Source: Psychrobacter sp.
Lineage (GTDB): Bacteria; Pseudomonadota; Gammaproteobacteria; Pseudomonadales; Moraxellaceae
Direction: 5' to 3'
Assembly (NCBI GenBank): GCA_029264635.1
Contig: JARIAA010000002.1
Span: forward strand, 1 to 6,264
DNA length: 6,264 nucleotides
A model generated the notes under the pieces. It saw only the letters and a list, made by a program, of their open reading frames with translations, did no database searches and had not been told where the DNA came from. Made by a program: the position numbers and the translations under genes. Positions 1-5,933 of the stretch are shown piece by piece (the first letter of the stretch is position 1; the number at the start of each line of letters is the position of its first letter).

Positions 1-693
1 CATGGTCTTAGTTGGTACTTCTCGACCTTCGATATCTACTTTACCGCGATACACAAAGGCAAACGCATTGTGATCGCTTGGAATGGCTTGGCTAAAGCTC
101 GTGCCTGCTGGTAGATGAATATCCAAATACGTCGGCTCAGTAACTTCGCGCGTCACTGCACCTTCTACCCCGTGCGATGTACCCGCAATGACCGTGACGT
201 TCACGCCATCTTCTGTAGTATATTTAGGCAAATCTTCACTTTGGAAGTCTTTATACCAAGGGTCATTCATTTTATCTTTGGCAGGCAGATTGAGCCAAAG
301 CTGAAAGCCTTCCATCGCGCCGTCTTCTTGTTCAGGCAGCTCTGAATGGATCACACCGCTGGCCGCCGTCATCCATTGTACGCCGCAGTTTTGTAATAAC
401 CCTTCGTTACCCGCGCTATCACGATGGCGCATACGGCCCGTAATCATATAGGTAATGGTCTCAAAACCGCGATGTGGGTGATTTGGGAAACCAGCAACAT
501 AATCATCTGGATCATCGCTTTTAAAGTTATCGAGCATTAAATACGGGTCGAGGCGCTCTTGCAGCTGCTGCGTGAGTACGCGAGTCAATTTAACCCCAGC
601 ACCGTCTTGGGTATCGATCCCAGCATAAAGGTGTTCAATTTGACGAGATTGGGTCACAGTGTCTTTTACGCTATTCGCTATAGTATCACTCAT
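1..693 (-). CDS. Pirin family protein (cupin-fold metalloprotein), C-terminal end cut off by the window
   Basis: Translating the minus strand from the ATG at 693 gives 231 uninterrupted residues running off the window at base 1. Family pirins are usually about 230-300 residues, so an unknown C-terminal part is missing. The N-terminal cupin domain carries the pirin metal site: NHPHRGFET gives His72 and His74, and GVIHSE gives His116 and Glu118, matching the two His plus His/Glu set of human pirin and E. coli YhhW. All four ligands are present. The family binds Fe or a similar metal; some members have quercetin 2,3-dioxygenase activity and others act as redox-sensitive partners of enzymes or regulators, so the substrate cannot be told here. 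The start is supported by GGGAG at 700-704, six bases before the ATG. It is probably a cytoplasmic, monocistronic gene: the next minus-strand gene upstream is 160 bp away across a very AT-rich gap. The family call is firm; the function is not. Confidence 0.93.
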   Translation of the reverse strand, partial: MSDTIANSVKDTVTQSRQIEHLYAGIDTQDGAGVKLTRVLTQQLQERLDPYLMLDNFKSDDPDDYVAGFPNHPHRGFETITYMITGRMRHRDSAGNEGLLQNCGVQWMTAASGVIHSELPEQEDGAMEGFQLWLNLPAKDKMNDPWYKDFQSEDLPKYTTEDGVNVTVIAGTSHGVEGAVTREVTEPTYLDIHLPAGTSFSQAIPSDHNAFAFVYRGKVDIEGREVPTKTM

Positions 694-853
694 TGTTTTC
701 TCCCATTTTTTAATAACCGTTAATCATTATTAAGCTTTATCACTTTACTATTATATATTTGAGGGTAGAGGTATAAATTTCAATAACACTATATAGAATT
801 ATTATATTAATATTATTTATTATTAAGTAAAGTTTAATATTTATATTTTCTAA
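694..853. other. Very AT-rich intergenic spacer
   Basis: This 160-bp gap separates two minus-strand genes. It is dominated by runs of TTA/ATT/TAT, with almost no G or C between about 775 and 853. It holds the pirin ribosome-binding site and the candidate pirin promoter. I see no GC-rich hairpin with a T tract that would terminate the DUF1289 transcript, and no ORF. Short weak inverted repeats such as TATTAA/TTAATA near 822-840 are expected by chance in this composition. Confidence 0.6.
750..777 (-). promoter_or_regulatory. Candidate sigma-70 promoter for the pirin gene
   Basis: On the minus strand a perfect TATAAT (750-755) lies 16 bp downstream of TTTATA (772-777), a 4/6 match to the -35 consensus. 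The predicted start of transcription would leave a leader of roughly 50 bases before the ATG at 693. The whole gap is so AT-rich that chance TATAAT-like boxes are expected, so this is only a candidate. Confidence 0.35.
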
Positions 854-1114
854 TTAAAACAATTCGCCCGTCTTCGCTACAGTTTCGAAGTCAAATCCTA
901 ACTGTTGACCTTTCACCAGTCTCATCTGTTCAATACGCTGCTTGCGTCTTACAATCAACCTTAGTACGTCTCTTCGCTCCTCGGTACTCATACTCAACCA
1001 CAATTGTCGCTCGGTACGACTTCTTAAGCAGCCGAAGCAATAGCCTTTTTTATTACTCGTGCAAACGCCGATACAAGGATTATCAATGTCAAACAGTTCA
1101 ATCTGTTGGGCCAT
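854..1114 (-). CDS. DUF1289 family small cysteine protein (YdhL-like)
   Basis: This 86-residue protein has the DUF1289 signature: NPCIGVC, then G-Y-C-F-G-C, placing cysteines at 14, 18, 26 and 29, followed by an E-x3-W segment (Glu35, Trp39) and M-S-x2-E-R (Met42 to Arg47). The C-x3-C...C-x2-C arrangement suggests binding of a metal (zinc) or an Fe-S cluster; database entries often label relatives as Fe-S proteins, but the activity is not established. The length is typical of the family. After the motif comes a basic helix-like stretch (about residues 47-68) and a short tail with no recognised domain. The start is well supported by AAGGAG at 1120-1125, five bases before the ATG. It is divergent from yqiA and probably transcribed alone. 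It should be soluble and cytoplasmic, since no signal peptide or membrane segment is visible. Confidence 0.9.
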   Translation of the reverse strand: MAQQIELFDIDNPCIGVCTSNKKGYCFGCLRSRTERQLWLSMSTEERRDVLRLIVRRKQRIEQMRLVKGQQLGFDFETVAKTGELF

Positions 1115-1198
1115 GACTTCTCCTTGTCGCGTTTTTGATTATGTTTGAATAGGATGTTTTAATAAAGCATCTAAGTGAGTACAGTCTGACTATTAATT

Positions 1199-1222
1199 GG
1201 CGTTTTTAGCACTATTATCGCC
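1199..1222. promoter_or_regulatory. 24-bp imperfect palindrome in the divergent DUF1289/yqiA intergenic region
   Basis: The sequence matches its own reverse complement at 16 of 24 positions, in the pattern GGCGnTnnTAGnnCTAnnAnCGCC, with uninterrupted GGCG/CGCC ends and a TAG/CTA core. Its position between two divergent genes fits a binding site for a dimeric regulator, but no regulator is encoded nearby and one chance palindrome of this quality is possible. Confidence 0.25.
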
Positions 1223-1262
1223 ATATGACTGATGCTATGCTGATTGATTAAGCACTTTACAG

Positions 1263-1268
1263 TATAAC
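1263..1268 (+). promoter_or_regulatory. yqiA: Candidate -10 box for yqiA
   Basis: TATAAC is a 5/6 match to the -10 consensus. No good -35 lies 16-18 bp upstream (CTGATT at 17 bp is only 3/6). Transcription starting about 7 bases after this box would begin near 1275, leaving a short leader for an ATG at 1292 and almost none for the ATG at 1280. Confidence 0.3.
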
Positions 1269-1291
1269 CAATTACAAAGATGAGATTGCAT

Positions 1292-1915
1292 ATGAATATT
1301 GTGTACGTTCATGGCTTAGATAGCGATTCTAATTCTGCCAAAGGTCTTTTATTAGAAGGTTATTGCGAGAAGCATTATCCTCAGATGACAGTGCATCGTC
1401 CTGATCTAAATCAGCCTCCAAAAGTGGTGTTTGATAAGTTAGTAAATCTAGTAACAGAGCTTAGTAGCAACGCTAAAGTCGTACTAGTCGGCAGCTCATT
1501 AGGTGGTTATTTTTCTACTTTGGTCAGCAATGAGACAGGCTGCGCGGCACTGCTCATTAATCCTAGTACGCAGCCGCATTTAACTTTGCAGCGTTTTGAA
1601 GACGATGTCAGTAAAGATACATTAAAATCTGATCGTCATAATGAGGAGACGCTTTATACCACTACTGGCGGCTGGGCAATCACTAAGGCTGACTTGCAGT
1701 GGTTTGCAAATCATCAGTTATTATCAGTTGCCCATCCAAGCCAAATGGCAGTCATGCTTAAACAAGGTGATGAATTACTAGATGCCAATTTATCAGCGGC
1801 CTTTTATCGGCAGCAAGGCGCGACGGTGACTATTCAACAAGGGGGTGATCATCGATTTAGTGATTTTGCTGAGCAGCTGCCAGAAGTCTTTGAATTAGTA
1901 CAATCCTTATCTTAA
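1292..1915 (+). CDS. yqiA: YqiA/YcfP-type alpha/beta-hydrolase esterase
   Basis: The protein is a 207-residue alpha/beta-hydrolase of the UPF0227/YqiA family; E. coli YqiA is an esterase with activity on short acyl esters. The N-terminus MNIVYVHGLDSDSNSAKG matches the family's YLHGFNSSP...K opening. The nucleophile elbow is GSSLGG with Ser69, the acid is probably Asp160 in QGDELLD, and the catalytic His187 lies in GGDHRFSDF, so the triad is complete. I chose the ATG at 1292 over the in-frame ATG at 1280 (four residues longer) because family proteins begin just before the first beta strand, a weak GAG Shine-Dalgarno (1282-1284) is spaced for it, and the candidate -10 at 1263 leaves little leader for the earlier start. 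The gene lies directly upstream of parE, as in E. coli, where cpdA precedes yqiA; here cpdA is replaced by the divergent DUF1289 gene. The physiological substrate is unknown. Confidence 0.9.
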   Translation: MNIVYVHGLDSDSNSAKGLLLEGYCEKHYPQMTVHRPDLNQPPKVVFDKLVNLVTELSSNAKVVLVGSSLGGYFSTLVSNETGCAALLINPSTQPHLTLQRFEDDVSKDTLKSDRHNEETLYTTTGGWAITKADLQWFANHQLLSVAHPSQMAVMLKQGDELLDANLSAAFYRQQGATVTIQQGGDHRFSDFAEQLPEVFELVQSLS

Positions 1916-1933
1916 TAAGCATCGTCTTAGAGA

Positions 1934-1979
1934 AACGACAGTATATGACGTAAGCTGATAACTATCAGCCTTTGTCGTT
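1934..1979. repeat. Nested inverted repeats between yqiA and parE
   Basis: The inner repeat is perfect: GCTGATA (1954-1960), AC, TATCAGC (1963-1969). The outer arms are also perfect: AACGACA (1934-1940) and TGTCGTT (1973-1979). A T-rich stretch (1971-1987) follows on the plus strand. This could form a terminator for yqiA, or the inner palindrome could be an operator for the parE promoter just downstream. The stem has only moderate GC content and the T tract is interrupted, so it is not a classic intrinsic terminator. Confidence 0.55.
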
Positions 1980-1990
1980 CCGTTTTTGGT

Positions 1991-1996
1991 TATAAT
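1991..1996 (+). promoter_or_regulatory. parE: Candidate -10 box of a parE promoter
   Basis: A perfect TATAAT sits 43 bases before the TTG start. The only -35-like element nearby, TTGTCG at 1972-1977, is just 13 bp away, too close for a standard sigma-70 promoter. If the promoter is real it may need an activator or have a weak -35. Its place after the inverted repeats suggests parE can be transcribed independently of yqiA. Confidence 0.35.
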
Positions 1997-2027
1997 AGGA
2001 ACATAGAATTTATAGTTTGTAGACATT

Positions 2028-2034
2028 AAGGAAA
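2028..2034 (+). promoter_or_regulatory. parE: Ribosome-binding site deciding the parE TTG start
   Basis: AAGGAAA, with its AGG core at 2029-2031, ends five bases before TTG at 2040. The next in-frame ATG (codon 24, at 2109) lies inside the conserved RRRPGMYTDT segment and would delete the start of the ATPase domain, so the TTG is the true start. Confidence 0.75.
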
Positions 2035-2039
2035 GCATT

Positions 2040-3929
2040 TTGAGTCAATATAATGCGCAGTCGTTAGAAGTTTTAGAAGGGCTTGAGCCAGTACGTCGTC
2101 GCCCTGGTATGTATACCGACACCACGTGTCCCAATCATTTGGCACAAGAAGTCATTGATAACTCTGTCGATGAGGCGCTTGCAGGCTATGCCAAAATTAT
2201 CAAGGTGCAGTTGCATGAAGATGGTTCATTGTCTGTCGAAGATGACGGCCGCGGTATGCCAACGGACATTCATCCTGAATTTGGTCAGTCAGGTATTGAG
2301 CTGATTTTAACCCGTTTGCATGCGGGTGGTAAATTTTCGACCTCTAATTATGAGGTTTCAGGCGGCTTACATGGCGTTGGTATCTCGGTCGTTAACGCTC
2401 TATCGACGCGAGTTGAGGTGACAGTCTGGCGCGACAGTACGCAGTTTGATATGGCGTTTGAAAATGGTGCACCTGTGACGCTTTTAACTGAAACCATTAG
2501 CTCAAACAAGCGCAAGCGCGGTACGAGAGTGCGTTTTTGGGCAGATGGTAGTTTCTTTGATACGCCAAAATTTAATGTAAAGCAGCTCAAACATAATTTA
2601 AAGGCCAAAGCGGTCTTGGCAGCTGGGTTAACGATTGAGTTCGCTGATGATATTAATAATGAAAAAGTGGTGTGGCAGTTTACCGATGGGGTCGTTGAAT
2701 ACCTAAACGAGCAGTTAGATGGTTTAGAGACATTGCCTCAAGCGCCTTTTTATTATAATTACGACGCTAAAAAAGGTGAACGAGCGGCTATTACTTTTGC
2801 GTTGTCGTGGTTACCTGATGGCGGGGCGCCCATTCAGGAAAGCTATGTCAATCTTATCCCAACAGCGCAAGGCGGCACCCACGTTAACGGTCTACGTACT
2901 GGTATTTTAGAAGCGCTGCGAGAGTTCTGCGATATTCACAATTTACTCCCGCGTAGTGTCAAGCTGACCGCAGAAGATGTGTGGGATGGAGTGAACTACA
3001 TCCTATCGCTTAAATTCTCTGAGCCACAATTTTCGGGTCAGACCAAAGAGCGTTTATCAAGTCGTGAAGCGGCAGGAGCCGTACAAACGCTCGCCAAAGA
3101 CGCGTTTAGCTTGTGGCTCAATCAACATGCTGACATGGGCGCACAGATTGCAGAATTAGCAATTAATAAAGCGGGTCGTCGTCTAAAGTCTGCCAAAAAA
3201 GTCGCGCGTAAAAAAATTACTCAAGGTCCTGCATTGCCTGGCAAATTGGCAGACTGTCGTGGGGATTTGCGTGATGGGGCAGAGCTGTTTTTGGTCGAGG
3301 GCGATTCTGCGGGTGGTAGTGCCAAGCAAGCTCGCGATCGTCATTATCAAGCGATACTGCCACTGCGCGGTAAGATCCTAAATACGTGGGAGGTGTCGTC
3401 AGATACCGTTTTATCAAGCCAAGAGATTCATGACATTGCTATTGCCATCGGTGTCGACCCCGCCTCTGATGATTTATCTGAGCTACGTTATGACAAAGTA
3501 TGTATTTTAGCGGATGCCGACTCTGATGGCCTACATATTGCAACGTTAATCTGTGCGCTATTCGTCAAGCATTTCCCTGCGCTGGTTGATGCCGGTCATC
3601 TGTTTGTGGCCATGCCGCCGCTGTATCGCGTCGACGTGGGTAAAGAGGTGCATTACGCGTTAGACGAGTCTGAGCTTGAGCAGATATTAGCTAATGTACC
3701 TGGTAATAAAAAAGCCCAGATTACCCGCTTTAAAGGGCTAGGTGAGATGAGTGCAGAGCAATTACGCGAAACCACAATGAACCGCGATACACGCCGATTG
3801 GTGCAATTAGATATGGATGATATGGTACTGACCAATAGTGTAATGGATATGCTCTTAGCTAAGAAACGTGCCAGCGATCGCAAATCATGGCTTGAGAATA
3901 AAGGTAACTTAGCTGATATCGCGCTATAG
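2040..3929 (+). CDS. parE: DNA topoisomerase IV subunit B (ParE)
   Basis: ParE is the ATPase subunit of topoisomerase IV, which with ParC unlinks replicated chromosomes and relaxes supercoils. The 629-residue length matches E. coli ParE (630). The GHKL ATPase domain (about 1-220) has Glu37 and Asn41 in EVIDNSVDEA, DDGRGMP at 68-74 and GGLHGVG at 108-114. The transducer domain (about 220-390) contains the ATP-contacting QTK loop, Lys336, in SGQTKERLSS. The TOPRIM domain has EGDSAGGSAK from Glu420 and the acidic DADSD cluster (Asp492, 494, 496). The C-terminus holds PPLYR (526-530) and RFKGLGEM (563-570). The TOPRIM region resembles ParE rather than GyrB: it lacks the large GyrB insertion and keeps KGKILNTWEVSSD-like sequence. 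Residues corresponding to E. coli quinolone-related Leu445, Ser458 and Glu460 (here Leu447, Ser460, Glu462) are wild type. The start is TTG. All motifs are intact and the gene should be essential. Confidence 0.98.
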   Translation: MSQYNAQSLEVLEGLEPVRRRPGMYTDTTCPNHLAQEVIDNSVDEALAGYAKIIKVQLHEDGSLSVEDDGRGMPTDIHPEFGQSGIELILTRLHAGGKFSTSNYEVSGGLHGVGISVVNALSTRVEVTVWRDSTQFDMAFENGAPVTLLTETISSNKRKRGTRVRFWADGSFFDTPKFNVKQLKHNLKAKAVLAAGLTIEFADDINNEKVVWQFTDGVVEYLNEQLDGLETLPQAPFYYNYDAKKGERAAITFALSWLPDGGAPIQESYVNLIPTAQGGTHVNGLRTGILEALREFCDIHNLLPRSVKLTAEDVWDGVNYILSLKFSEPQFSGQTKERLSSREAAGAVQTLAKDAFSLWLNQHADMGAQIAELAINKAGRRLKSAKKVARKKITQGPALPGKLADCRGDLRDGAELFLVEGDSAGGSAKQARDRHYQAILPLRGKILNTWEVSSDTVLSSQEIHDIAIAIGVDPASDDLSELRYDKVCILADADSDGLHIATLICALFVKHFPALVDAGHLFVAMPPLYRVDVGKEVHYALDESELEQILANVPGNKKAQITRFKGLGEMSAEQLRETTMNRDTRRLVQLDMDDMVLTNSVMDMLLAKKRASDRKSWLENKGNLADIAL

Positions 3930-3963
3930 ATATTTTCCTTTGGAAGTAGTTTGGTTAGTCATT

Positions 3964-3991
3964 TTGTTTAGTGCTATTTATGAGTTATATT
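3964..3991 (+). promoter_or_regulatory. Candidate promoter for the acyltransferase gene
   Basis: TTGTTT (3964-3969) and TATATT (3986-3991) are separated by 16 bp and match consensus at 4/6 and 5/6. Transcription would start near 3998 and give a leader of about 65-80 bases. No convincing terminator follows parE, so readthrough from parE is an alternative. Confidence 0.35.
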
Positions 3992-4015
3992 GCCGTAAAA
4001 ATTTTGAAATTTATC

Positions 4016-4033
4016 TTAATGATAGCTCATTAA
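4016..4033. repeat. Perfect 7-bp inverted repeat upstream of the acyltransferase
   Basis: TTAATGA (4016-4022), spacer TAGC, TCATTAA (4027-4033). It lies between the candidate promoter and the start codon, where an operator or weak leader hairpin could act. It is AT-rich, so chance occurrence is plausible. Confidence 0.35.
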
Positions 4034-4061
4034 TGTTTAAATATTATTAACCCAACGCCTG

Positions 4062-4766
4062 ATGTTTGTTGCCACTATGAACCTTAAATCTATGATTCGA
4101 CCTACTGATAAAAACGTGAAGTATTCCTCTAAACTGCCTAAGCTTAACAAACAGGATTTGGGCGATTTAGTTCCAAAACGCGGCAATAAACTTGCGCCAG
4201 TCATCGCTTCCGCTTTACTAAAAGCGGCAGGCTGGCGAACAGTTGGTAAAATTCCAAACATTTCACAAGCGGTCGTACTGGCATTGCCTCATACTTCTAA
4301 TATAGACGGCGTTTATGCCATCCCAAGTTTATTTGCTTTAGATGTGCAGATTAGTATTATGGGCAAACATACTTTGTTCAAAGTACCTGTGCTTGCCCAG
4401 TTACTGCGTTGGATGGGTATTATCTCTATTGATAGAGGTAATAAAGGTTCGGTCTTGCAAGCAAGTATCGACAGGTTTAAGACAGGGAAGCCGCTATTTT
4501 TGGGCTTATCACCAGAGGGTACACGTCAATATACTAAAGAGTGGAAAACGGGATTTTATTATTTAGCAGTGGGTGCCAATGTACCTATTTTACCAGTGGC
4601 GCTAGATTATAAAACGAAAGAGATACGGTTTTTGTCTGTTGTGTATCCTACAGGAGATATCGAAGCGGATTTACCAAAAATTTATGCGCAATATCGTGGC
4701 GTGATACCTAGACATCCTGAACGCTTATCGCAGCCCTTGCAAGATGCGAATAATTTGGTCGACTAA
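4062..4766 (+). CDS. PlsC-type lysophospholipid (1-acylglycerol-3-phosphate) acyltransferase family protein
   Basis: The protein belongs to the glycerophospholipid acyltransferase superfamily, which transfers acyl groups from acyl-ACP or acyl-CoA to lysophospholipids at the inner face of the membrane. All four family blocks are seen (numbering from the first ATG): block I H-x4-D as HTSNID (His77, Asp82); block II SIDRG with Arg125; block III PEGTR (Glu152-Arg155); block IV VPILPVALD (174-182). The catalytic His/Asp pair is intact. At 234 residues or fewer it is near the usual PlsC length, with an N-terminal basic region (about 12-43) rather than a clear transmembrane helix; hydrophobic segments near 104-123 could sit on the membrane. 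The start is uncertain: ATGs at 4062, 4077 and 4092 are in frame and none has a clear Shine-Dalgarno. It follows parE after 132 bp and converges with the SDR gene. The motifs do not settle whether it is the main PlsC or an accessory or remodelling acyltransferase; the divergence of block I suggests the latter. Confidence 0.87.
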   Translation: MFVATMNLKSMIRPTDKNVKYSSKLPKLNKQDLGDLVPKRGNKLAPVIASALLKAAGWRTVGKIPNISQAVVLALPHTSNIDGVYAIPSLFALDVQISIMGKHTLFKVPVLAQLLRWMGIISIDRGNKGSVLQASIDRFKTGKPLFLGLSPEGTRQYTKEWKTGFYYLAVGANVPILPVALDYKTKEIRFLSVVYPTGDIEADLPKIYAQYRGVIPRHPERLSQPLQDANNLVD

Positions 4767-4797
4767 GAGTACGGTTAAGGTAATTCAATTAAGTGCC

Positions 4798-4856
4798 TGA
4801 TCTCTATCTAAGAAGTCCTTGAACCCTTAATATCAAGGGCTTCTTATCTTAGATCA
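4798..4856. terminator. Long hairpin between convergent genes, probable bidirectional terminator
   Basis: AAGAAGTCCTTGA (4810-4822) pairs with TCAAGGGCTTCTT (4833-4845), a 13-bp stem with a single G-T mismatch that becomes a G-U pair in RNA, and a 10-base loop. The outer arms TGATCT (4798-4803) and AGATCA (4851-4856) extend it across an internal loop, and ATCTAAG/CTTAGAT offers an alternative pairing. It lies 31 bp after the acyltransferase stop and 46 bp beyond the SDR stop, where a shared terminator is expected. U tracts are weak in both directions. Confidence 0.6.
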
Positions 4857-4902
4857 TGGTCATTTATGCTGACTAGAGGGGCGATCAGTTTGCCATTCAT
4901 GA

Positions 4903-5685
4903 TCAAAAATGTGGCTGACCATTAGAAGCACTAACACCGCCATCGACAGGCAGATTAACGCCAGTAATCATGGAGGCATCATCGCTCGCTAAAAAAGTAA
5001 TCGCAGCGGCAATATCTTTTGGTGTGGCTAGGCGTCCTAGTGGGCAGCGATCTAAAAACTGATCGGTTTTGCTATCATTACCTTGAATAGCACTGGTCAT
5101 ATCGGTTTCAGTGACACTGGGATTGACAGCGTTGACGCGCACACCATCAGGGCCATGATCTAAAGCTAACGTACGTGTCAAATTAGTCACGCCTGCTTTA
5201 GCAGCATTGTAAGCAGCCATATTCCAATCTCCTCCGATACCTGATAAAGAGGAGACATTGATGATATTACCTTTGGTTTCGATCAGATGAGGTATAGCGG
5301 CCTGACAGACATAAAATGTTCCATTCAAATTGACATCAATCGCTGATTTCCAATCTTCAGCAGACATTTCGGTGATTTTACCTTGGGTGGCTTTACCAGC
5401 GTTATTGACTAATATATCAATCTTTCCAAACTTATCTACAACGCGTTTTACCATTTCTTGGACTTGGCTTTGTACGCTAATATCACAAGTAACGGTCAGA
5501 TAGTTATCGGTATGAATCCACGTACGATCTTGCGGAAAGTCCTTTGCCGTTTCCTCTAAAGTTTTAGCAGTACGTCCTACCAGAACCACATTGGCCCCTT
5601 CTTGAGCAAAACGAATGGCGGTCGCGCGGCCAATACCTGAACCTGCACCAGTAACAATAATCGTTTTTTCTTTAAAACGTTTCAT
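4903..5685 (-). CDS. Classical short-chain dehydrogenase/reductase (SDR family oxidoreductase)
   Basis: This 260-residue Rossmann-fold oxidoreductase has all classical SDR motifs: the dinucleotide loop TGAGSGIG (12-19), NNAG (94-97), Asn119 in DVNL, and the catalytic Ser146, Tyr159 and Lys163 (YNAAK). Arg38 just after beta-2 (LVGRT) favours NADP(H), though this is suggestive only. The PxxxxT segment (NPSVTETDM) and the VDGG near the end are also typical. The C-terminus, ending SNGQPHF, is complete. Relatives oxidise or reduce alcohols, sugars, steroids or acyl carriers; the substrate cannot be read from sequence. I chose the ATG at 5685 over the in-frame ATG at 5700 because GAGG at 5695-5698 is a good ribosome-binding site for it, no such site precedes 5700, and SDRs normally begin just before the first beta strand. 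Residues 48-66 look slightly longer than in most relatives. It converges with the acyltransferase and has a palindrome-bearing spacer upstream. Confidence 0.95.
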   Translation of the reverse strand: MKRFKEKTIIVTGAGSGIGRATAIRFAQEGANVVLVGRTAKTLEETAKDFPQDRTWIHTDNYLTVTCDISVQSQVQEMVKRVVDKFGKIDILVNNAGKATQGKITEMSAEDWKSAIDVNLNGTFYVCQAAIPHLIETKGNIINVSSLSGIGGDWNMAAYNAAKAGVTNLTRTLALDHGPDGVRVNAVNPSVTETDMTSAIQGNDSKTDQFLDRCPLGRLATPKDIAAAITFLASDDASMITGVNLPVDGGVSASNGQPHF

Positions 5686-5694
5686 AATGGTTTT

Positions 5695-5698
5695 CCTC
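5695..5698 (-). promoter_or_regulatory. Ribosome-binding site deciding the SDR start
   Basis: Read on the minus strand, GAGGAAAA precedes the ATG at 5685 with nine bases between GAGG and the start codon. It overlaps the alternative upstream ATG (5700), which argues that the shorter protein is the real one. Confidence 0.65.
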
Positions 5699-5802
5699 AT
5701 AATGATAAGTAAGGTAAAAGGGTATATAACATAGGACCATTAGCAAATTGGATTTATAAATTTACTGGGTAGCTTTTAAAGACTGATGGTAGCTGAAAAG
5801 TA

Positions 5803-5840
5803 GTTATAACGATTATTATAATAACAAGTCGTTATTATAA
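5803..5840. promoter_or_regulatory. Operator-like palindrome cluster upstream of the SDR gene
   Basis: A perfect inverted repeat, TTATAATAAC (5816-5825), spacer AAGTC, GTTATTATAA (5831-5840), is overlapped by a second one, ATAACGA (5806-5812) with TCGTTAT (5829-5835). An 8-bp perfect palindrome, GTTATAAC, sits at 5803-5810. The 25-bp main repeat has the size and symmetry of operators for TetR-like or similar dimeric regulators and contains TATAAT-like boxes on the minus strand that could serve as the SDR -10. It lies about 120-155 bp before the SDR start. No regulator gene is in the window. Confidence 0.5.
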
Positions 5841-5877
5841 AAGCCAAGTTAGTATATTACAGCTAAATTTTTGGCCT

Positions 5878-5904
5878 AAAAAAGGCAGCCAGAGCTGCCT
5901 TTTT
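5878..5904 (-). terminator. Intrinsic terminator of the partial minus-strand gene
   Basis: GGCAGC (5884-5889), loop CAGA, GCTGCC (5894-5899), flanked by A6 on one side and T5 on the other. On the minus strand the hairpin is followed by six Ts, and it lies about 30 bases after the stop at 5934. The symmetric A/T flanks allow it to work in both directions. Confidence 0.9.
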
Positions 5905-5933
5905 ATTAGTAGGAATAAGAGACTAATAAAGGT

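Larger units (their letters stand above)
5701..5933. other. 233-bp spacer between the SDR start and the partial gene's end
   Basis: It contains, from right to left, the terminator of the partial gene and the palindrome cluster, then AT-rich DNA without ORFs leading to the SDR start. I could not find a well-spaced -35/-10 pair for the SDR; TATAAT-like boxes fall inside the palindromes at 5816-5840. Confidence 0.5.

Noticed and set aside
115..345. 76-codon plus-strand ORF
   Set aside because: It is antisense to the pirin gene, whose metal-site motifs and ribosome-binding site mark the minus strand as coding.
1280..1291. Longer yqiA start at the ATG at 1280
   Set aside because: It adds four residues not seen in the family, lacks a Shine-Dalgarno, and would sit almost at the predicted transcript start.
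2083..2304. 73-codon plus-strand ORF inside parE
   Set aside because: It overlaps the conserved ATPase motifs of ParE in another frame and has no recognisable protein features.
2348..2608. 86-codon minus-strand ORF
   Set aside because: It lies antisense to the ParE ATPase region, without family motifs.
3217..3417. 66-codon minus-strand ORF
   Set aside because: It lies antisense to the ParE TOPRIM region; a shadow.
3653..3883. 76-codon minus-strand ORF
   Set aside because: It is antisense to the ParE C-terminus and has no motif; a shadow.
3930..3960. TTCC/GGAA short inverted repeat after parE as a terminator
   Set aside because: The stem is only four base pairs and there is no T tract; it is too weak to call.
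4037..4261. 74-codon minus-strand ORF
   Set aside because: It overlaps the start of the acyltransferase on the opposite strand and shows no domain.
4342..4566. 74-codon plus-strand ORF
   Set aside because: It lies within the acyltransferase in another frame, across its conserved blocks II and III.
5686..5700. Longer SDR start at the ATG at 5700
   Set aside because: No ribosome-binding site precedes it; the GAGG it overlaps is well placed for the ATG at 5685.
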